64,000 nt of DNA from Sphingomonas_D zeicaulis (GCF_050433225.1 NZ_JBNPXQ010000001.1:62001-126000), one strand, 5' to 3'. Positions 49,953-58,523 are shown, counted from the first letter of the stretch. Notes: generated by a model from the sequence alone, not told the origin. Program-made: numbers and translations.

Positions 49953-50906
49953 ATGGCGGGGGTTCTCATATCCTGTGCGCGGGCGGACGATGCGGTTGCC
50001 GGGCGGATCGCCCGGGGCCTTGCCGCGCTGGGCGTCGCGATCGAGCCGGCCCAGGCGGCACCGGCTGCGGTTGTGGTCGGCGCGGAAGGCGCGCCACCGC
50101 TGCCGCCGCCCCCGGCCGCGGTGCTGGCGCTGTGGACGCCCGCCTCGATCAATTCCGATCTGGTTTGGGACGATGCCGGCGCGGCGCAGAAGCGCGGCGT
50201 GCTGATCAACTTGCTGTGGGGGGCGGAGGAGCCGCCCTTCATGTTCGACACCGTGCCCAGCATCGCGCTGGATGGCTGGCAGGGCGGCGGCGTGGCACAT
50301 GCCGGGTGGCACCGGCTGGGTGCGGCGCTGGAGGCGCTGGGTGTCGCCGCGCCCGGCGCGCTGATCCGGGCGATGACGCTGGACGAGGCGGAGGCGCGGA
50401 CTCGCGAGGCGGCGTTGGCCGCGGAGACGAATTCGGCGCGCGCCAAGGCGCTGCGCGCGGAGCTGGAGGATTGGGCGGTCGCGCGCGGCGCGGCGGGCGG
50501 TGTGCCCGTGCCGACACCGGTGGCGCCTGCGGAGCCGTCCCGGCCGTTGTCGCTGTTCATCCCGGCGGAGCGGCTGGCCGAAGCCGGCCTGGCGCTGCCC
50601 GACGCGCCGGCGCCGGTCGCCACGGTGGCGGGGGCAGGGGGCAGTGATGCCGAACTCGATGCGCTGACCGCGGCGGTCGCGCGCGCGCTGGCGGCGGGGC
50701 CGGATGGCAGGGCGCTGGGACGGCTGATGCCGTCTCCACTGCGTCCCCCGCCGGTGGTGGCCCGCGCGGAGGTGGTGGTGGCGCCGGTGGCGCCTGTCGT
50801 GAAGCCGACGGATGTCGCGGGGCCGACGAAGCGGCCGGTGTTGCTGATGCTGGTGGTTGCGGCGCTGGCGATTGCGGCGATCGTCTGGTTTTTGATGCGG
50901 ACCTAA
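49953..50906 (+). CDS. TIR-like domain protein with C-terminal membrane anchor, 317 aa
   Basis: ATG 49953 with GGAGG upstream. Residues 1-130 read as a degenerate TIR_2 fold: GVLISCARADDAVAGRIARG in place of FISYSR, then AVLALWTPASINSDLVWDDA and GVLINLLWGAEEPPFMFDTV. The position of the catalytic Glu in NADase TIRs (in the WVxxE helix) seems to be Asp (LVWDDAG). A long Ala/Pro-rich linker leads to one C-terminal transmembrane helix (VLLMLVVAALAIAAIVWFLM). No toxin or NADase partner gene is adjacent. More likely a membrane-tethered adaptor than a defence effector. Confidence 0.6.
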   Translation: MAGVLISCARADDAVAGRIARGLAALGVAIEPAQAAPAAVVVGAEGAPPLPPPPAAVLALWTPASINSDLVWDDAGAAQKRGVLINLLWGAEEPPFMFDTVPSIALDGWQGGGVAHAGWHRLGAALEALGVAAPGALIRAMTLDEAEARTREAALAAETNSARAKALRAELEDWAVARGAAGGVPVPTPVAPAEPSRPLSLFIPAERLAEAGLALPDAPAPVATVAGAGGSDAELDALTAAVARALAAGPDGRALGRLMPSPLRPPPVVARAEVVVAPVAPVVKPTDVAGPTKRPVLLMLVVAALAIAAIVWFLMRT

Positions 50907-50966
50907 AGCCCTCTCCCCGGCATCGCAACGCTGGCCCCTCGGCCCCCAACGCGCTACCGCACGCCG

Positions 50967-52604
50967 ATGATCCGCATTTCCGAACTGAAGCTGCCGCTCG
51001 ACCATCCGGCCGAGGCGCTGCGCGAGGCCGTGGTGCAGCGGCTGGGCGTGGCCGACGAAGCGGTGCTCGGCGTCACCATCGCCCGCCGCGCCAATGATGC
51101 GCGCAAGAAATCCGCCATCCTGCTCGTCTATACCGTCGATGTCGAAGTGGCAGACGAGGCCGCCATCCTCGCGCGCTTCGCCGGCGACAATCATGTCCGC
51201 CCCACGCCCGACACCCGCTATCGCTTCGTCACCCGCGCGCCGGAACCGCCGGTGGCGCGGCGGCCGGTGGTCGTGGGGGCGGGGCCGTGCGGTCTCTTCG
51301 CCACCTTGATCCTCGCGCAGATGGGGTTCCGGCCGATCCTGCTCGAACGCGGCAAGGATGTCCGCCGGCGCACGCAGGACACCTGGGGGCTGTGGCGGCG
51401 CAGCGCGCTCAACCCCGAATCCAACGTCCAGTTCGGCGAGGGCGGGGCGGGCACCTTTTCGGACGGCAAGCTGTGGAGCCAGATCAAGGATCCGCGCTTC
51501 CTTTCCCGCAAGGTGCTGACCGAGTTCGTCGAGGCCGGCGCGCCGGAGGATATCCTTACCGAGGCGCACCCGCATATCGGCACCTTCCGCCTCGTCTCGA
51601 TGGTCGAGCATATGCGCGCCAAGGTGGAGGAACTGGGTGGTGAATATCGCTTCGACACGCGCGTCGACGATATCGAGCTGGCGCAAGGGGTGGATGGCAG
51701 GCACCGGCTGATCGGGCTGCACCTGCACGATGGCAGCTTCCTCGAGACCGACCATGTCGTGCTGGCGCTGGGCCACAGCGCGCGCGACAGTTTCGCGATG
51801 CTGCACGGGCGCGGCGTCCATATGGAGGCCAAGCCCTTCTCGATCGGCGTGCGCATCGAACATCCGCAAAGCTGGGTCGACAAGGCGCGCTTCGGGGCGT
51901 GCGCCAAGCATCCCGATCTGGGCGCCGCGGCCTACACCTTGTCGCACCATTGCTCGAACGGGCGGACGGTCTACAGCTTCTGCATGTGCCCGGGCGGGCG
52001 GGTGGTGGCCGCAACCTCTGAGGAGGGGCGCGTCGTCACCAACGGCATGAGCCAATATTCGCGCGCCGAGTTCAACGCCAATTCGGGCCTCGTCGTGGGG
52101 ATCGACCCGGAACGCGACTATCCCGGCCACCCGCTGGCGGGCATCGAGTTGCAGCGGCGGCTTGAGGAAATGGCGTTCGCGGCGGGCGGCGGCGATTATC
52201 GCGCGCCGGCCCAGCGGGTGGAGGATCTGCTGGCCGGCCGACCATCGAGGGCGATCGGCGAGGTCGTGCCCTCGTACAAGCCGGGCGTCACGCCCACCGA
52301 TCTCGCGGCCTGCCTGCCGCCGTTCGTGATCGAGTCGCTGCGGGAGGCGATCCCGATATTCGGCCGCCAGATCGCGGACTACGACCACCCCGATGCGATC
52401 ATGACCGGCGTGGAAACGCGCACTTCATCGCCGGTGCGGATCACCCGCGGGCGCGATTTTCAGAGCCTCAATGTCGAGCGGCTGTTCCCGGCGGGCGAGG
52501 GCGCTGGCTATGCCGGCGGCATCCTGTCAGCGGCGATCGACGGGATCAAGGTGGCCGAGGCGGTGGCACGCAGCATCGTAGGTGAAGTGCAGGCGGCGGG
52601 GTGA
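50967..52604 (+). CDS. NAD(P)/FAD-dependent oxidoreductase, 545 aa
   Basis: An N-terminal 95-residue domain (MIRISELKLPLDHPAEALRE) precedes the FAD motif VVVGAGPCGLFATLILAQMG near 99-118 and LLERG. Further on are SNVQFGEGGAGTFSDGKL, ALGHSARDSFAMLHGRGVHM, EAKPFSIGVRIEHPQSWVDK, and a C-terminal GEGAGYAGGILSAAIDGIKV. This is the widespread uncharacterised FAD-dehydrogenase family of about 540 residues. The substrate is unknown. Confidence 0.9.
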   Translation: MIRISELKLPLDHPAEALREAVVQRLGVADEAVLGVTIARRANDARKKSAILLVYTVDVEVADEAAILARFAGDNHVRPTPDTRYRFVTRAPEPPVARRPVVVGAGPCGLFATLILAQMGFRPILLERGKDVRRRTQDTWGLWRRSALNPESNVQFGEGGAGTFSDGKLWSQIKDPRFLSRKVLTEFVEAGAPEDILTEAHPHIGTFRLVSMVEHMRAKVEELGGEYRFDTRVDDIELAQGVDGRHRLIGLHLHDGSFLETDHVVLALGHSARDSFAMLHGRGVHMEAKPFSIGVRIEHPQSWVDKARFGACAKHPDLGAAAYTLSHHCSNGRTVYSFCMCPGGRVVAATSEEGRVVTNGMSQYSRAEFNANSGLVVGIDPERDYPGHPLAGIELQRRLEEMAFAAGGGDYRAPAQRVEDLLAGRPSRAIGEVVPSYKPGVTPTDLAACLPPFVIESLREAIPIFGRQIADYDHPDAIMTGVETRTSSPVRITRGRDFQSLNVERLFPAGEGAGYAGGILSAAIDGIKVAEAVARSIVGEVQAAG

Positions 52605-52653
52605 GGGCGTCAGAGCGCTTGGCAGGCGGATGCGGGAGGCGCATCCTGGCGCC

Positions 52654-52959
52654 ATGGTCTGGGACTTAGGCGGTGCGCTGCTCAAGAAGCAGGAGAACGA
52701 GACGGCGCGGCTCGCCGATTTCGAGTTTCGCCTGCGCGTGCGGACGATGCGATTGCTGGCGGCGGAACTCGGCCGAAATGCAGACGAGATGGCGGCCCGG
52801 GTCGCGCTGAAGTCGGATGCGGCGATTCGCGACGATCTGGTGGCGGAGGACGTGACCGATGCCGCCGCGCTGGCCGGCCTGTGGGCAGCGTGCTGCGCGC
52901 GGGCGCGGGCGCAGCTTGTCGCCGAACATGGGGATCCGTCGCCGCATCGGCTCGCCTGA
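52654..52959 (+). CDS. Hypothetical protein, 101 aa
   Basis: Start ATG 52654 (MVWDLGGALLKKQENETARL). A helical, acidic protein with FEFRLRVRTMRLLAAELGRN and a Cys pair in WAACCARARAQLVAEHGDPS. No recognised family. It follows the FAD oxidoreductase by 50 bases and may share its transcript. Confidence 0.6.
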   Translation: MVWDLGGALLKKQENETARLADFEFRLRVRTMRLLAAELGRNADEMAARVALKSDAAIRDDLVAEDVTDAAALAGLWAACCARARAQLVAEHGDPSPHRLA

Positions 52960-53022
52960 GCGGGCAGGGGGAACCCTGATCTCCGCCGGCCATTGCCCAT
53001 CATGCGACAGCCAAGGAGGCGG

Positions 53023-53382
53023 ATGATGGAAGATGATCGGGTGTGGGCGTTCGAGGAAAGCCTGTGGACGGGTGACGCCGAAACCTATCGCGCGGCGATC
53101 GACGAGGCCTGCCTGATGGTGCTGCCGACGCCACCCTTCGTTTTCACCGGCCAGCAGGCGATCGAAGCGGTCAGCGACACGCCGCGCTGGTCCGAGGTGA
53201 AAATCGATCAGCGCCAGGTGGTGCGGCCGCAGGAGGGTTTGATCGTCGTCGCCTATCGGGTGGTCGCGTCACGCGCGGACGGCGATCCTTACGAGGCGCA
53301 TTGCACCTCCACCTATCGCCGTCTCGGGCATGAGGAATGGCGCGTCGTCCAGCACCAGCAGACGCCGCCGCTGGCGGCCTGA
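53023..53382 (+). CDS. NTF2-like (DUF4440/SnoaL-type) protein, 119 aa
   Basis: Tandem ATG codons at 53023 and 53026 follow AAGGAGG. The pattern RVWAFEESLWTGDAETYRAA, VFTGQQAIEAVSDTPRWSEV and VVAYRVVASRADGDPYEAHC is that of small NTF2-fold proteins. Catalytic or binding function is not predictable. A Cys in the last strand (AHCTSTYRR) is common in this subfamily. Confidence 0.75.
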   Translation: MMEDDRVWAFEESLWTGDAETYRAAIDEACLMVLPTPPFVFTGQQAIEAVSDTPRWSEVKIDQRQVVRPQEGLIVVAYRVVASRADGDPYEAHCTSTYRRLGHEEWRVVQHQQTPPLAA

Positions 53383-53398
53383 CGCGCCGGAACGGCGG

Positions 53399-53599
53399 TC
53401 AGTCGACCAGCGCGCGCAGCTTTTCCATCAGCGCCTTGATGCGCTCGGCGGCTTCGGTGAAGGTGGCGACGTCCGCGCGGTTGTTGTTGCCGCGGGCTTC
53501 CTTCATCGCCTCCACATAGCTTTCCTGGTCGGCCTCGAGCGCATCGATGAGGATCTCGACCTCGTCGGACGAGAGCGCGAGCTTGATGGTCTTGGACAT
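53399..53599 (-). CDS. Small helical protein, 66 aa
   Basis: Start ATG 53599 (MSKTIKLALSSDEVEILIDA), with GAAGG upstream. The product is two long amphipathic helices separated by RGNNNRADV, a possible coiled-coil dimer. No family recognised. It is convergent with the NTF2-like gene. Confidence 0.6.
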   Translation of the reverse strand: MSKTIKLALSSDEVEILIDALEADQESYVEAMKEARGNNNRADVATFTEAAERIKALMEKLRALVD

Positions 53600-53673
53600 G
53601 GAAAAGGCCTTCATTGTCTGGGAGACGCGCCACCTAAGGACGCCGGGCGGCGATGGCAACCGCCCGTATGAGC

Positions 53674-53871
53674 TTAGAGGTTGGGCGTCACCAGCAGCCA
53701 TGTCGCATAGGCGGCGAGCAGCACGCCAAGCGTGGCGGAGGAGGACATCATGCCCCAGCCGACCAGTGTCAGCGTGCGCGAATGCGGCCGTTGCTGACGG
53801 ACGTTGCGGTGGCAGCTCGCCAGCACGAACATGCCCACCAGCGCATAGAAGAACAGCAGAAGATCACTCAT
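53674..53871 (-). CDS. Small membrane protein, two helices, 65 aa
   Basis: Start ATG 53871 (MSDLLLFFYALVGMFVLASC). Two transmembrane helices flank a polar loop (RNVRQQRPHSRTLTLVGWG), and the second ends ATLGVLLAAYATWLLVTPNL. No RBS or family is clear. The longer frame to 54060 is not credible. Confidence 0.5.
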   Translation of the reverse strand: MSDLLLFFYALVGMFVLASCHRNVRQQRPHSRTLTLVGWGMMSSSATLGVLLAAYATWLLVTPNL

Positions 53872-54029
53872 CCGTATATCCCACCCGGCTTGCGCGTGTT
53901 CGCGCCTGATGCCCTTGGAATCGGAAGATAGCGCGAATCTCGCAGGCGCGAAAAGCAGATCGACGGCGAAAAGTCTCGCTTCGCCGCAGGCTGTGCAACC
54001 GAAGCGGCGAGGCGTGCGTTTGATGCCGC

Positions 54030-54719
54030 TTATTTCCTTCCCGGAATGTTCAACAGCCACGGCTTGATCGTGGTCGTCGGCCGCGGCTTGCCATCCAGCC
54101 GGCGCGCGCTGATCAGCCGCACGGGCGGCTGCAGCATCTGCCCCTTCATCGCCCCCACGCCGCCGCCGGTGCGCATCGCAAGGATGCGCTTCACCACGTC
54201 CATTCCCGCCACGACATGGCCGAACGCGGCATAGCCGGGCTTGCCCGGCCGTGCATCGAGCCCGGGCACCGGCCCGATCATGATGAAGAAATTGCCCATC
54301 GCCGAGCCCGGATCGCCGCCGCGCGCCATAGAGATCACGCCGTCGAGGTGGCGGATGCCGGTCCTGTCGGTCGGCTCATGGTCGATGGGGGGCAGCGAGC
54401 GGCGCCGGTCGGTGCTGATGCCGCCCTGGATGAAGCCGAATTTCGGATCGGTCCGGCGCCGCGCCGAGCGATAGAAGCTGGTATCGTCGAGCCGGCCATC
54501 ATCGACATAGGCGAGGAAATTGGCGCTGGTCTTGGGCGCATGCTTCACATCCGCGGCGATCACGATCGGACCCGCGCTGGTTTCGATGCGCACGCGGACA
54601 TAGCCCGGGGTGGGGCGATTGGCCGGGGGTGCCGCGGTTGCCGGCGCGGCAAGGGCGATGATCGCGAACAGCAGGATCAGCAGGGGGCGGAGCAGCGGGA
54701 AAGCGGGCATATGCTGCAA
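54030..54719 (-). CDS. Secreted cyclophilin-type peptidylprolyl isomerase, 229 aa
   Basis: Signal peptide (LLRPLLILLFAIIALAAPAT) followed by a cyclophilin fold: TSAGPIVIAADVKHAPKTSA, NFLAYVDDG, SFYRSARRR, FGFIQGG and FFIMIGPVPGLD. A conserved FGHVVAGMDVVKRI near the C-terminus completes the family pattern. It catalyses prolyl cis-trans isomerisation in the periplasm. The active-site Arg is probably in SFYRSARR. Confidence 0.85.
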   Translation of the reverse strand: MQHMPAFPLLRPLLILLFAIIALAAPATAAPPANRPTPGYVRVRIETSAGPIVIAADVKHAPKTSANFLAYVDDGRLDDTSFYRSARRRTDPKFGFIQGGISTDRRRSLPPIDHEPTDRTGIRHLDGVISMARGGDPGSAMGNFFIMIGPVPGLDARPGKPGYAAFGHVVAGMDVVKRILAMRTGGGVGAMKGQMLQPPVRLISARRLDGKPRPTTTIKPWLLNIPGRK

Positions 54720-54819
54720 CCGCTAACAAGCGCGGTTGGCAGCCGCAACCCGAACCATGTGCGGCGCCGGGCCGCGGGGGTGGGGCGTCGCCCCGGCGCG
54801 GTGGAGCGTTGACTGCCGG

Positions 54820-55176
54820 TCAGCGGCGCCTGGTGTCGCCGCGCAGCCGCTCCGCATTCACCGTCGCGCGCAGCACCTCGGCGCGGGTGTCGATCTCCCG
54901 GCGTTCGCTGTCGGACAGATAGCCGTCGGCGCTATAGCGGTCGGCCAAGGTGTCGATCTGGCCGCGTTCGCGGCGCGCGCGTTTCGCCTCGCCGCGGGAG
55001 AGTTGGCCGCTGCGCCGGCCGTCGCGGATCGCGTCGCTGGCACGGCCCAGGCTGGGGCCGACCACCGAGGAGCCCGGCAGCGCCGGGGCGGGTGCGGGCC
55101 CGGTCGAGCGCTGCGCCGCGACGGGCACAACCGGCACCAGGAGCGCGATTGCAGCGACGAAGGCGAGGGTGCGCAT
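54820..55176 (-). CDS. Hypothetical secreted protein, 118 aa
   Basis: Start ATG 55176 (MRTLAFVAAIALLVPVVPVA), a signal peptide. The mature part is charged and helical (GEAKRARRERGQIDTLADRY) with YLSDSERREIDTRAEVLRAT, resembling periplasmic regulators or spacer proteins of sphingomonads. No family assigned. Confidence 0.65.
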   Translation of the reverse strand: MRTLAFVAAIALLVPVVPVAAQRSTGPAPAPALPGSSVVGPSLGRASDAIRDGRRSGQLSRGEAKRARRERGQIDTLADRYSADGYLSDSERREIDTRAEVLRATVNAERLRGDTRRR

Positions 55177-55319
55177 GCATCTCTCCGGAAAGTTGCGCGT
55201 TGAGACTAACATGCTGATGGCGGCCTGCAAATCGCGAATCATCGCCCTTCGACAAGCGGATGGCGCGGGGCTATCCTCGGGCCGTCCGGCCGGGGAGGCA
55301 TGGACCGAGGGAGCAGGCG

Positions 55320-55811
55320 ATGCGTGGAACGGTTCTGGGGTTCGATCCGGCGGTCGGAGAGGGCGTGATCGCCACCGAGGATGGCGGGCGCGTGCGCTTT
55401 ATGCGGGCTGCGTGGCGCAGTCCGGGCGAGCCGTTGCCCGGCCGGCTGGTCGACTATGCGCTGGCGGAGGATGGCGCCGCCGACATCTTCGTGGTGCCTG
55501 GCACGGCGGGCGCGCTGGTGGCCGGCGCGGAACCGCCGGAGCGGCGCAGCATCATCTATGGCGCGGTCTCGCTCTCCTGCGCATTGTTCACCTATATGCT
55601 GGGGCCGTTCGGCATCCTGACCGTGATCCCGGCGCTGGTGTTCGGCATTATGGGGCGCACTGCCGGCCGTGGGCTGGCGGACCGGACGGGCTATTATCTC
55701 AGCACCGCGGGGCTTGTGCTGTCGCTGATCGCGCTGCTGCTGGTGGTGCTGACCCTGGCGGCGGTGTTCGGCTTCATCAGCTTCCTGACGTGGATGCAGG
55801 GCTTTTCCTGA
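55320..55811 (+). CDS. OB-fold/cold-shock-like domain fused to membrane helices, 163 aa
   Basis: Residues 1-65 (MRGTVLGFDPAVGEGVIATE, DGGRVRFMRAAW, GRLVDYALAEDGAADIF) follow the cold-shock-like OB pattern. The C-terminal half holds three hydrophobic segments (AVSLSCALFTYMLGPFGILT, VIPALVFGIMGRTAGRG, STAGLVLSLIALLLVVLTLA). A DUF4190-like layout is possible. It is a probable inner-membrane protein with a cytoplasmic nucleic-acid-binding-type domain. Confidence 0.65.
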   Translation: MRGTVLGFDPAVGEGVIATEDGGRVRFMRAAWRSPGEPLPGRLVDYALAEDGAADIFVVPGTAGALVAGAEPPERRSIIYGAVSLSCALFTYMLGPFGILTVIPALVFGIMGRTAGRGLADRTGYYLSTAGLVLSLIALLLVVLTLAAVFGFISFLTWMQGFS

Positions 55812-55876
55812 CGCCATTGAAAGGCGCGCCACGGCTGGTAGGGTTTGCCACGCAAGATGGCGCGCGAGGGGGAGCG

Positions 55877-56461
55877 ATGCGGACGGGGGCGATGGTGAGG
55901 ATGTCCGGCTATGCCGGGCTGGCGGCGTTGCTGGCGGCCGCGGCGGGGTGCGGCAAACTGCCGGGCGCGGCGCAAACGACGCTCGACCTGCTGGAGCAGG
56001 GATCGCCCAAGGCATGCGTGGCCGAGGATGTGCAGAAGGTGCTGCGCACCATGATCCGCCCCGAACCGGGCAGCTTCGCCTTCACCACCATGGCGGAGGC
56101 GGATGCGAAGCGCGTGATCGAAAGCTTCGCGATCGATTTCGAACAGGTGACCCTGGAGTCAAAGGATGAGGATGTTTCGCGCGTGACCTGCAGTGCCCAG
56201 GCGATCGTCAGCAACACGCGCGGCGTGCGCAGTTCGGGGCTGGCGATCCGTTATGATGTGAAGCCGGCGGCCGAGGCCGCCGCCGAAAAATTCGTGGTGA
56301 GCGGCGATGTGAGCAGCGCGACCGCCTTTCTTTCCGGCGCGGCGCTGGCGGCGATTACCGCCGAAGTGCTGGGCGGCGAGCGCCAGGGCGATCCTTCGCC
56401 CGCGGCCAGCCCCACCGGCGAGGCGACGGGCACGGCCGCGGGCGCGGGGCTGATCGGCTGA
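55877..56461 (+). CDS. Hypothetical lipoprotein, 194 aa
   Basis: ATG 55877 with GAGGGGGAG upstream. Leader VRMSGYAGLAALLAAAAGCG has a lipobox. The mature domain contains ACVAEDVQKVLRTMIRPEPG and ESKDEDVSRVTCSAQAIVSN, two Cys that could form a disulphide, then a Pro/Ala/Thr-rich tail. No recognised family. Likely periplasmic-facing. Confidence 0.7.
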   Translation: MRTGAMVRMSGYAGLAALLAAAAGCGKLPGAAQTTLDLLEQGSPKACVAEDVQKVLRTMIRPEPGSFAFTTMAEADAKRVIESFAIDFEQVTLESKDEDVSRVTCSAQAIVSNTRGVRSSGLAIRYDVKPAAEAAAEKFVVSGDVSSATAFLSGAALAAITAEVLGGERQGDPSPAASPTGEATGTAAGAGLIG

Positions 56462-56462
56462 C

Positions 56463-56981
56463 ATGCGTGGGATCCTGATCGCAGCGGCGGGTGCCGCCAC
56501 AATGTTCACCGGGCTTGTCGGGGTCGCAGGCCTGCCGGGCACTGCGGCGCAGGCGCAGGGCCATGTGTTCGTGCCGAAGAAATTCTTCACCGGCGTGACC
56601 GAGGGAACGGGTTCGGTGAAGATCGTGCTGCACAAGGCGCGTGCGATCCACGTCCGCTCGGTGGGCCGGGTCGAGCATGACGGCACGCTGGTGCTCGACC
56701 AGCGGGTGGAGCAGGAAGGCGAAAAGCCGATGCAGCGCCAGTGGCGGCTGCGCGAAGGCGCCGGTGGCCAGATCAGCGGCAGCCTGAGCGACGCCAAGAC
56801 GCCGGTGACGGGCAAGGTCGCCGGGCCGGTGCTGACGCTGAGCTATCAGATGAAGAGCGGCGAGAAGGTTGCGCAGGTGATCACCCTGGCGCCTGACGGA
56901 CAGAGCGCGCTCAACAAGATGACGATCCACCGCTTCGGGATGAAGGTGGCGACGCTCGAGGAGACGATCCGGCGGAAGTGA
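56463..56981 (+). CDS. DUF3833-like secreted protein, 172 aa
   Basis: Starts MRGILIAAAGAATMFTGLVG, a signal peptide. The mature part reads KKFFTGVTEGTGSVKIVLHK, GTLVLDQRVEQEGEKPMQRQ, WRLREGAGGQISGSLSDAK and TIHRFGMKVATLEETI, close to the DUF3833 pattern (NGRVEGWG ... W.. RE). The family is periplasmic with unknown function. One base separates it from the preceding stop. Confidence 0.65.
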   Translation: MRGILIAAAGAATMFTGLVGVAGLPGTAAQAQGHVFVPKKFFTGVTEGTGSVKIVLHKARAIHVRSVGRVEHDGTLVLDQRVEQEGEKPMQRQWRLREGAGGQISGSLSDAKTPVTGKVAGPVLTLSYQMKSGEKVAQVITLAPDGQSALNKMTIHRFGMKVATLEETIRRK

Positions 56982-56997
56982 GGGAGGGGCCGCCGCC

Positions 56998-57420
56998 ATG
57001 CCCGCCGTGCCCGCCATCCGCGGCCTCAACCATCTGACATTGGCGGTGACCGACGTGGAACGCTCGGTCGCCTTCTATCGCGACCTGCTGGGCTGCCGGT
57101 TGCGCGCGATCTGGGCGGACGGCGCCTATCTGGAGGCCGGGCCGCTGTGGCTGTGCCTGTCGCGCGATCCCGCGGCGGTGGACGCGGCGCGCGGGGACTA
57201 TACCCATTATGCGTTCGACGTGGATCCGGCCGGGTTCGACACGCTCTGCGCCGCGATCCGCGCGCAGGCGGTGATCTGGAAGGAGAATCGCAGCGAGGGC
57301 GGCTCGCTCTATTTCCTCGATCCGGACGGGCACCGTCTGGAGGTGCATATCGGCACGCTGGCTTCGCGGCTGGCGCATTATCCTTGCGCTGCGGAGAGGG
57401 ACGCGACGGTGCTGGAGTGA
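56998..57420 (+). CDS. FosA-type fosfomycin-resistance glutathione transferase (VOC fold), 140 aa
   Basis: The whole chain follows FosA: GLNHLTLAVTDVERSVAFYR, DLLGCRLRAIWADGAYLEAG, PLWLCLSRD, DYTHYAFDV, WKENRSEGGSLYFLDPDGHR and LEVHIGTLASRLAHY. Metal ligands His12, His70 and Glu115 and the Thr14, Lys95, Ser99, Tyr105 and Arg124 equivalents of known FosA can be placed. Known members open the epoxide of fosfomycin with glutathione and Mn(II). Chromosomal, with no mobile flanks; it could be intrinsic. It is the last host gene before the third phage island. Confidence 0.8.
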   Translation: MPAVPAIRGLNHLTLAVTDVERSVAFYRDLLGCRLRAIWADGAYLEAGPLWLCLSRDPAAVDAARGDYTHYAFDVDPAGFDTLCAAIRAQAVIWKENRSEGGSLYFLDPDGHRLEVHIGTLASRLAHYPCAAERDATVLE

Positions 57421-57535
57421 GGGCCGTGCGACGACCAGCCTCCATCCACGGGTGACGGGGAACAGAGGCTTTCCGATGACGGCGTGACGTCGCCCGCGAT
57501 TCAAGCCGCGGACGACTCCCCCTAGTCCGCGCCTC
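57421..57535. other. Junction between FosA-like gene and capsid island
   Basis: The 115 bases between the FosA stop and the Bbp19-like start contain no hairpin repeat, att-like duplication or tRNA that I can see. This is the left edge of the third phage island. Confidence 0.4.
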
Positions 57536-57922
57536 GTGAAATCCCCGCCCCACCCCCATGAGCAGGACATGGCCCTGCTCCTCGCCGAGCCCGCCTTCTG
57601 TCGGTTCCTCGCGCGAATGGTGCAGATGGCGGGGCTTCTCACCCCCGCGAGTAACGGCGCCGATGGGCGCAATCTTCATTTTCATGAGGGGCGGCGCAGC
57701 CTGGCGCTCGATTTGCTGCGCGAGGCCGAGGCGGGGCAGCCGGTGGCGGCGCGGCATCCGCATGCAGTGGCGACCCTGGTCGCGGCGCTGACCGCCCCCA
57801 AGCCTTCCCGTCCCCCACAGCCGGCGGCGCGCCGCGGCGAGGAGCCTGACCCACGCTATGACGACATCGACGACGAGCAACCCGATCCCGCTCTCGACGC
57901 AGGCGGCCGCGCCGCCGGCTGA
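57536..57922 (+). CDS. Bbp19-like phage protein, 128 aa
   Basis: Start GTG 57536; ATG 57569 is the alternative. The core ALLLAEPAFCRFLARMVQMA, GLLTPASNGADGRNLHFHEG and RRSLALDLLREAEAG matches the Bbp19 pattern of BPP-1-type phages (LL..P.FR..L.. AG.F...F......EGRR..GL.LL). The C-terminus is disordered and acidic. It overlaps the scaffold gene by 65 bases in another frame. Role in assembly unknown. Confidence 0.7.
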   Translation: MKSPPHPHEQDMALLLAEPAFCRFLARMVQMAGLLTPASNGADGRNLHFHEGRRSLALDLLREAEAGQPVAARHPHAVATLVAALTAPKPSRPPQPAARRGEEPDPRYDDIDDEQPDPALDAGGRAAG

Positions 57923-58523
57923 ATCCTTGCCGACCGCTCTGGGCGGCGAGGCGCCCGTGCCCGAGGATCTCGAGGCGCGGCTTTATCCCGATCCGGCGGC
58001 GGCGACGGAGGGGGCGCCGGCACCGGTCGCGGACGAAGGCGTGCCGGAAAGCTATGCGCTGGCCGCGCCAGAAGGCGTCGAACTCGACGCCGAACTGGTG
58101 CTGGAGGCGACGCCGGTGCTGCGCGAGCTTGGGCTCAGCAATGAGGCGGCGAGCAAGCTGGTGCCGGTGGCGGCGAAGCTGGTGGAAAGTGCGGGGACGC
58201 GGGCGCTCGACGGGCTGATCGAGGCGGGCGAGCGGCAGCGGCGCGACTGGTTGGAGGCGGCGCGCGCCGACACCGAGATCGGCGGGCGGCGCTGGAACGA
58301 GACGCTGCGCAGCGCCGGGGTCGCGCTCGACGCGTTCGGGTTTCGCGGCGGCCACCCGTTCCGGCAGGCGCTGGAAGATACCGGCTTCGGCAACCACCCC
58401 GACATGATCCGCCTGTTCGCGCGGCTCGGCGCGATGGTGGGCGAGGACGGCCAGTTCGTGCGCGGCGATGCCGGGGCGCGGGGGCGTCGGTCGACCGAGG
58501 AGATCTGGTACGGCGGGGAGTGA
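57858..58523 (+). CDS. Phage scaffolding protein, 221 aa
   Basis: An acidic, Pro/Ala-rich N-terminus, then helices with DAELVLEATPVLRELGLSNE, AASKLVPVAAKLVESAG and a basic RQRRDWLEAARADTEIGGRR. The C-terminus FGNHPDMIRLFARLGAMVGE is the hallmark of podovirus scaffold or minor head proteins. It should chaperone capsid assembly. It lies between the Bbp19-like gene and the capsid gene, the expected place. Confidence 0.75.
   Translation: MTTSTTSNPIPLSTQAAAPPAESLPTALGGEAPVPEDLEARLYPDPAAATEGAPAPVADEGVPESYALAAPEGVELDAELVLEATPVLRELGLSNEAASKLVPVAAKLVESAGTRALDGLIEAGERQRRDWLEAARADTEIGGRRWNETLRSAGVALDAFGFRGGHPFRQALEDTGFGNHPDMIRLFARLGAMVGEDGQFVRGDAGARGRRSTEEIWYGGE

Noticed and set aside
49920..52388. Minus-strand 822-residue frame
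   Set aside because: Shadow of the TIR-like and FAD oxidoreductase genes; Arg/Asp/His-rich with no motif.
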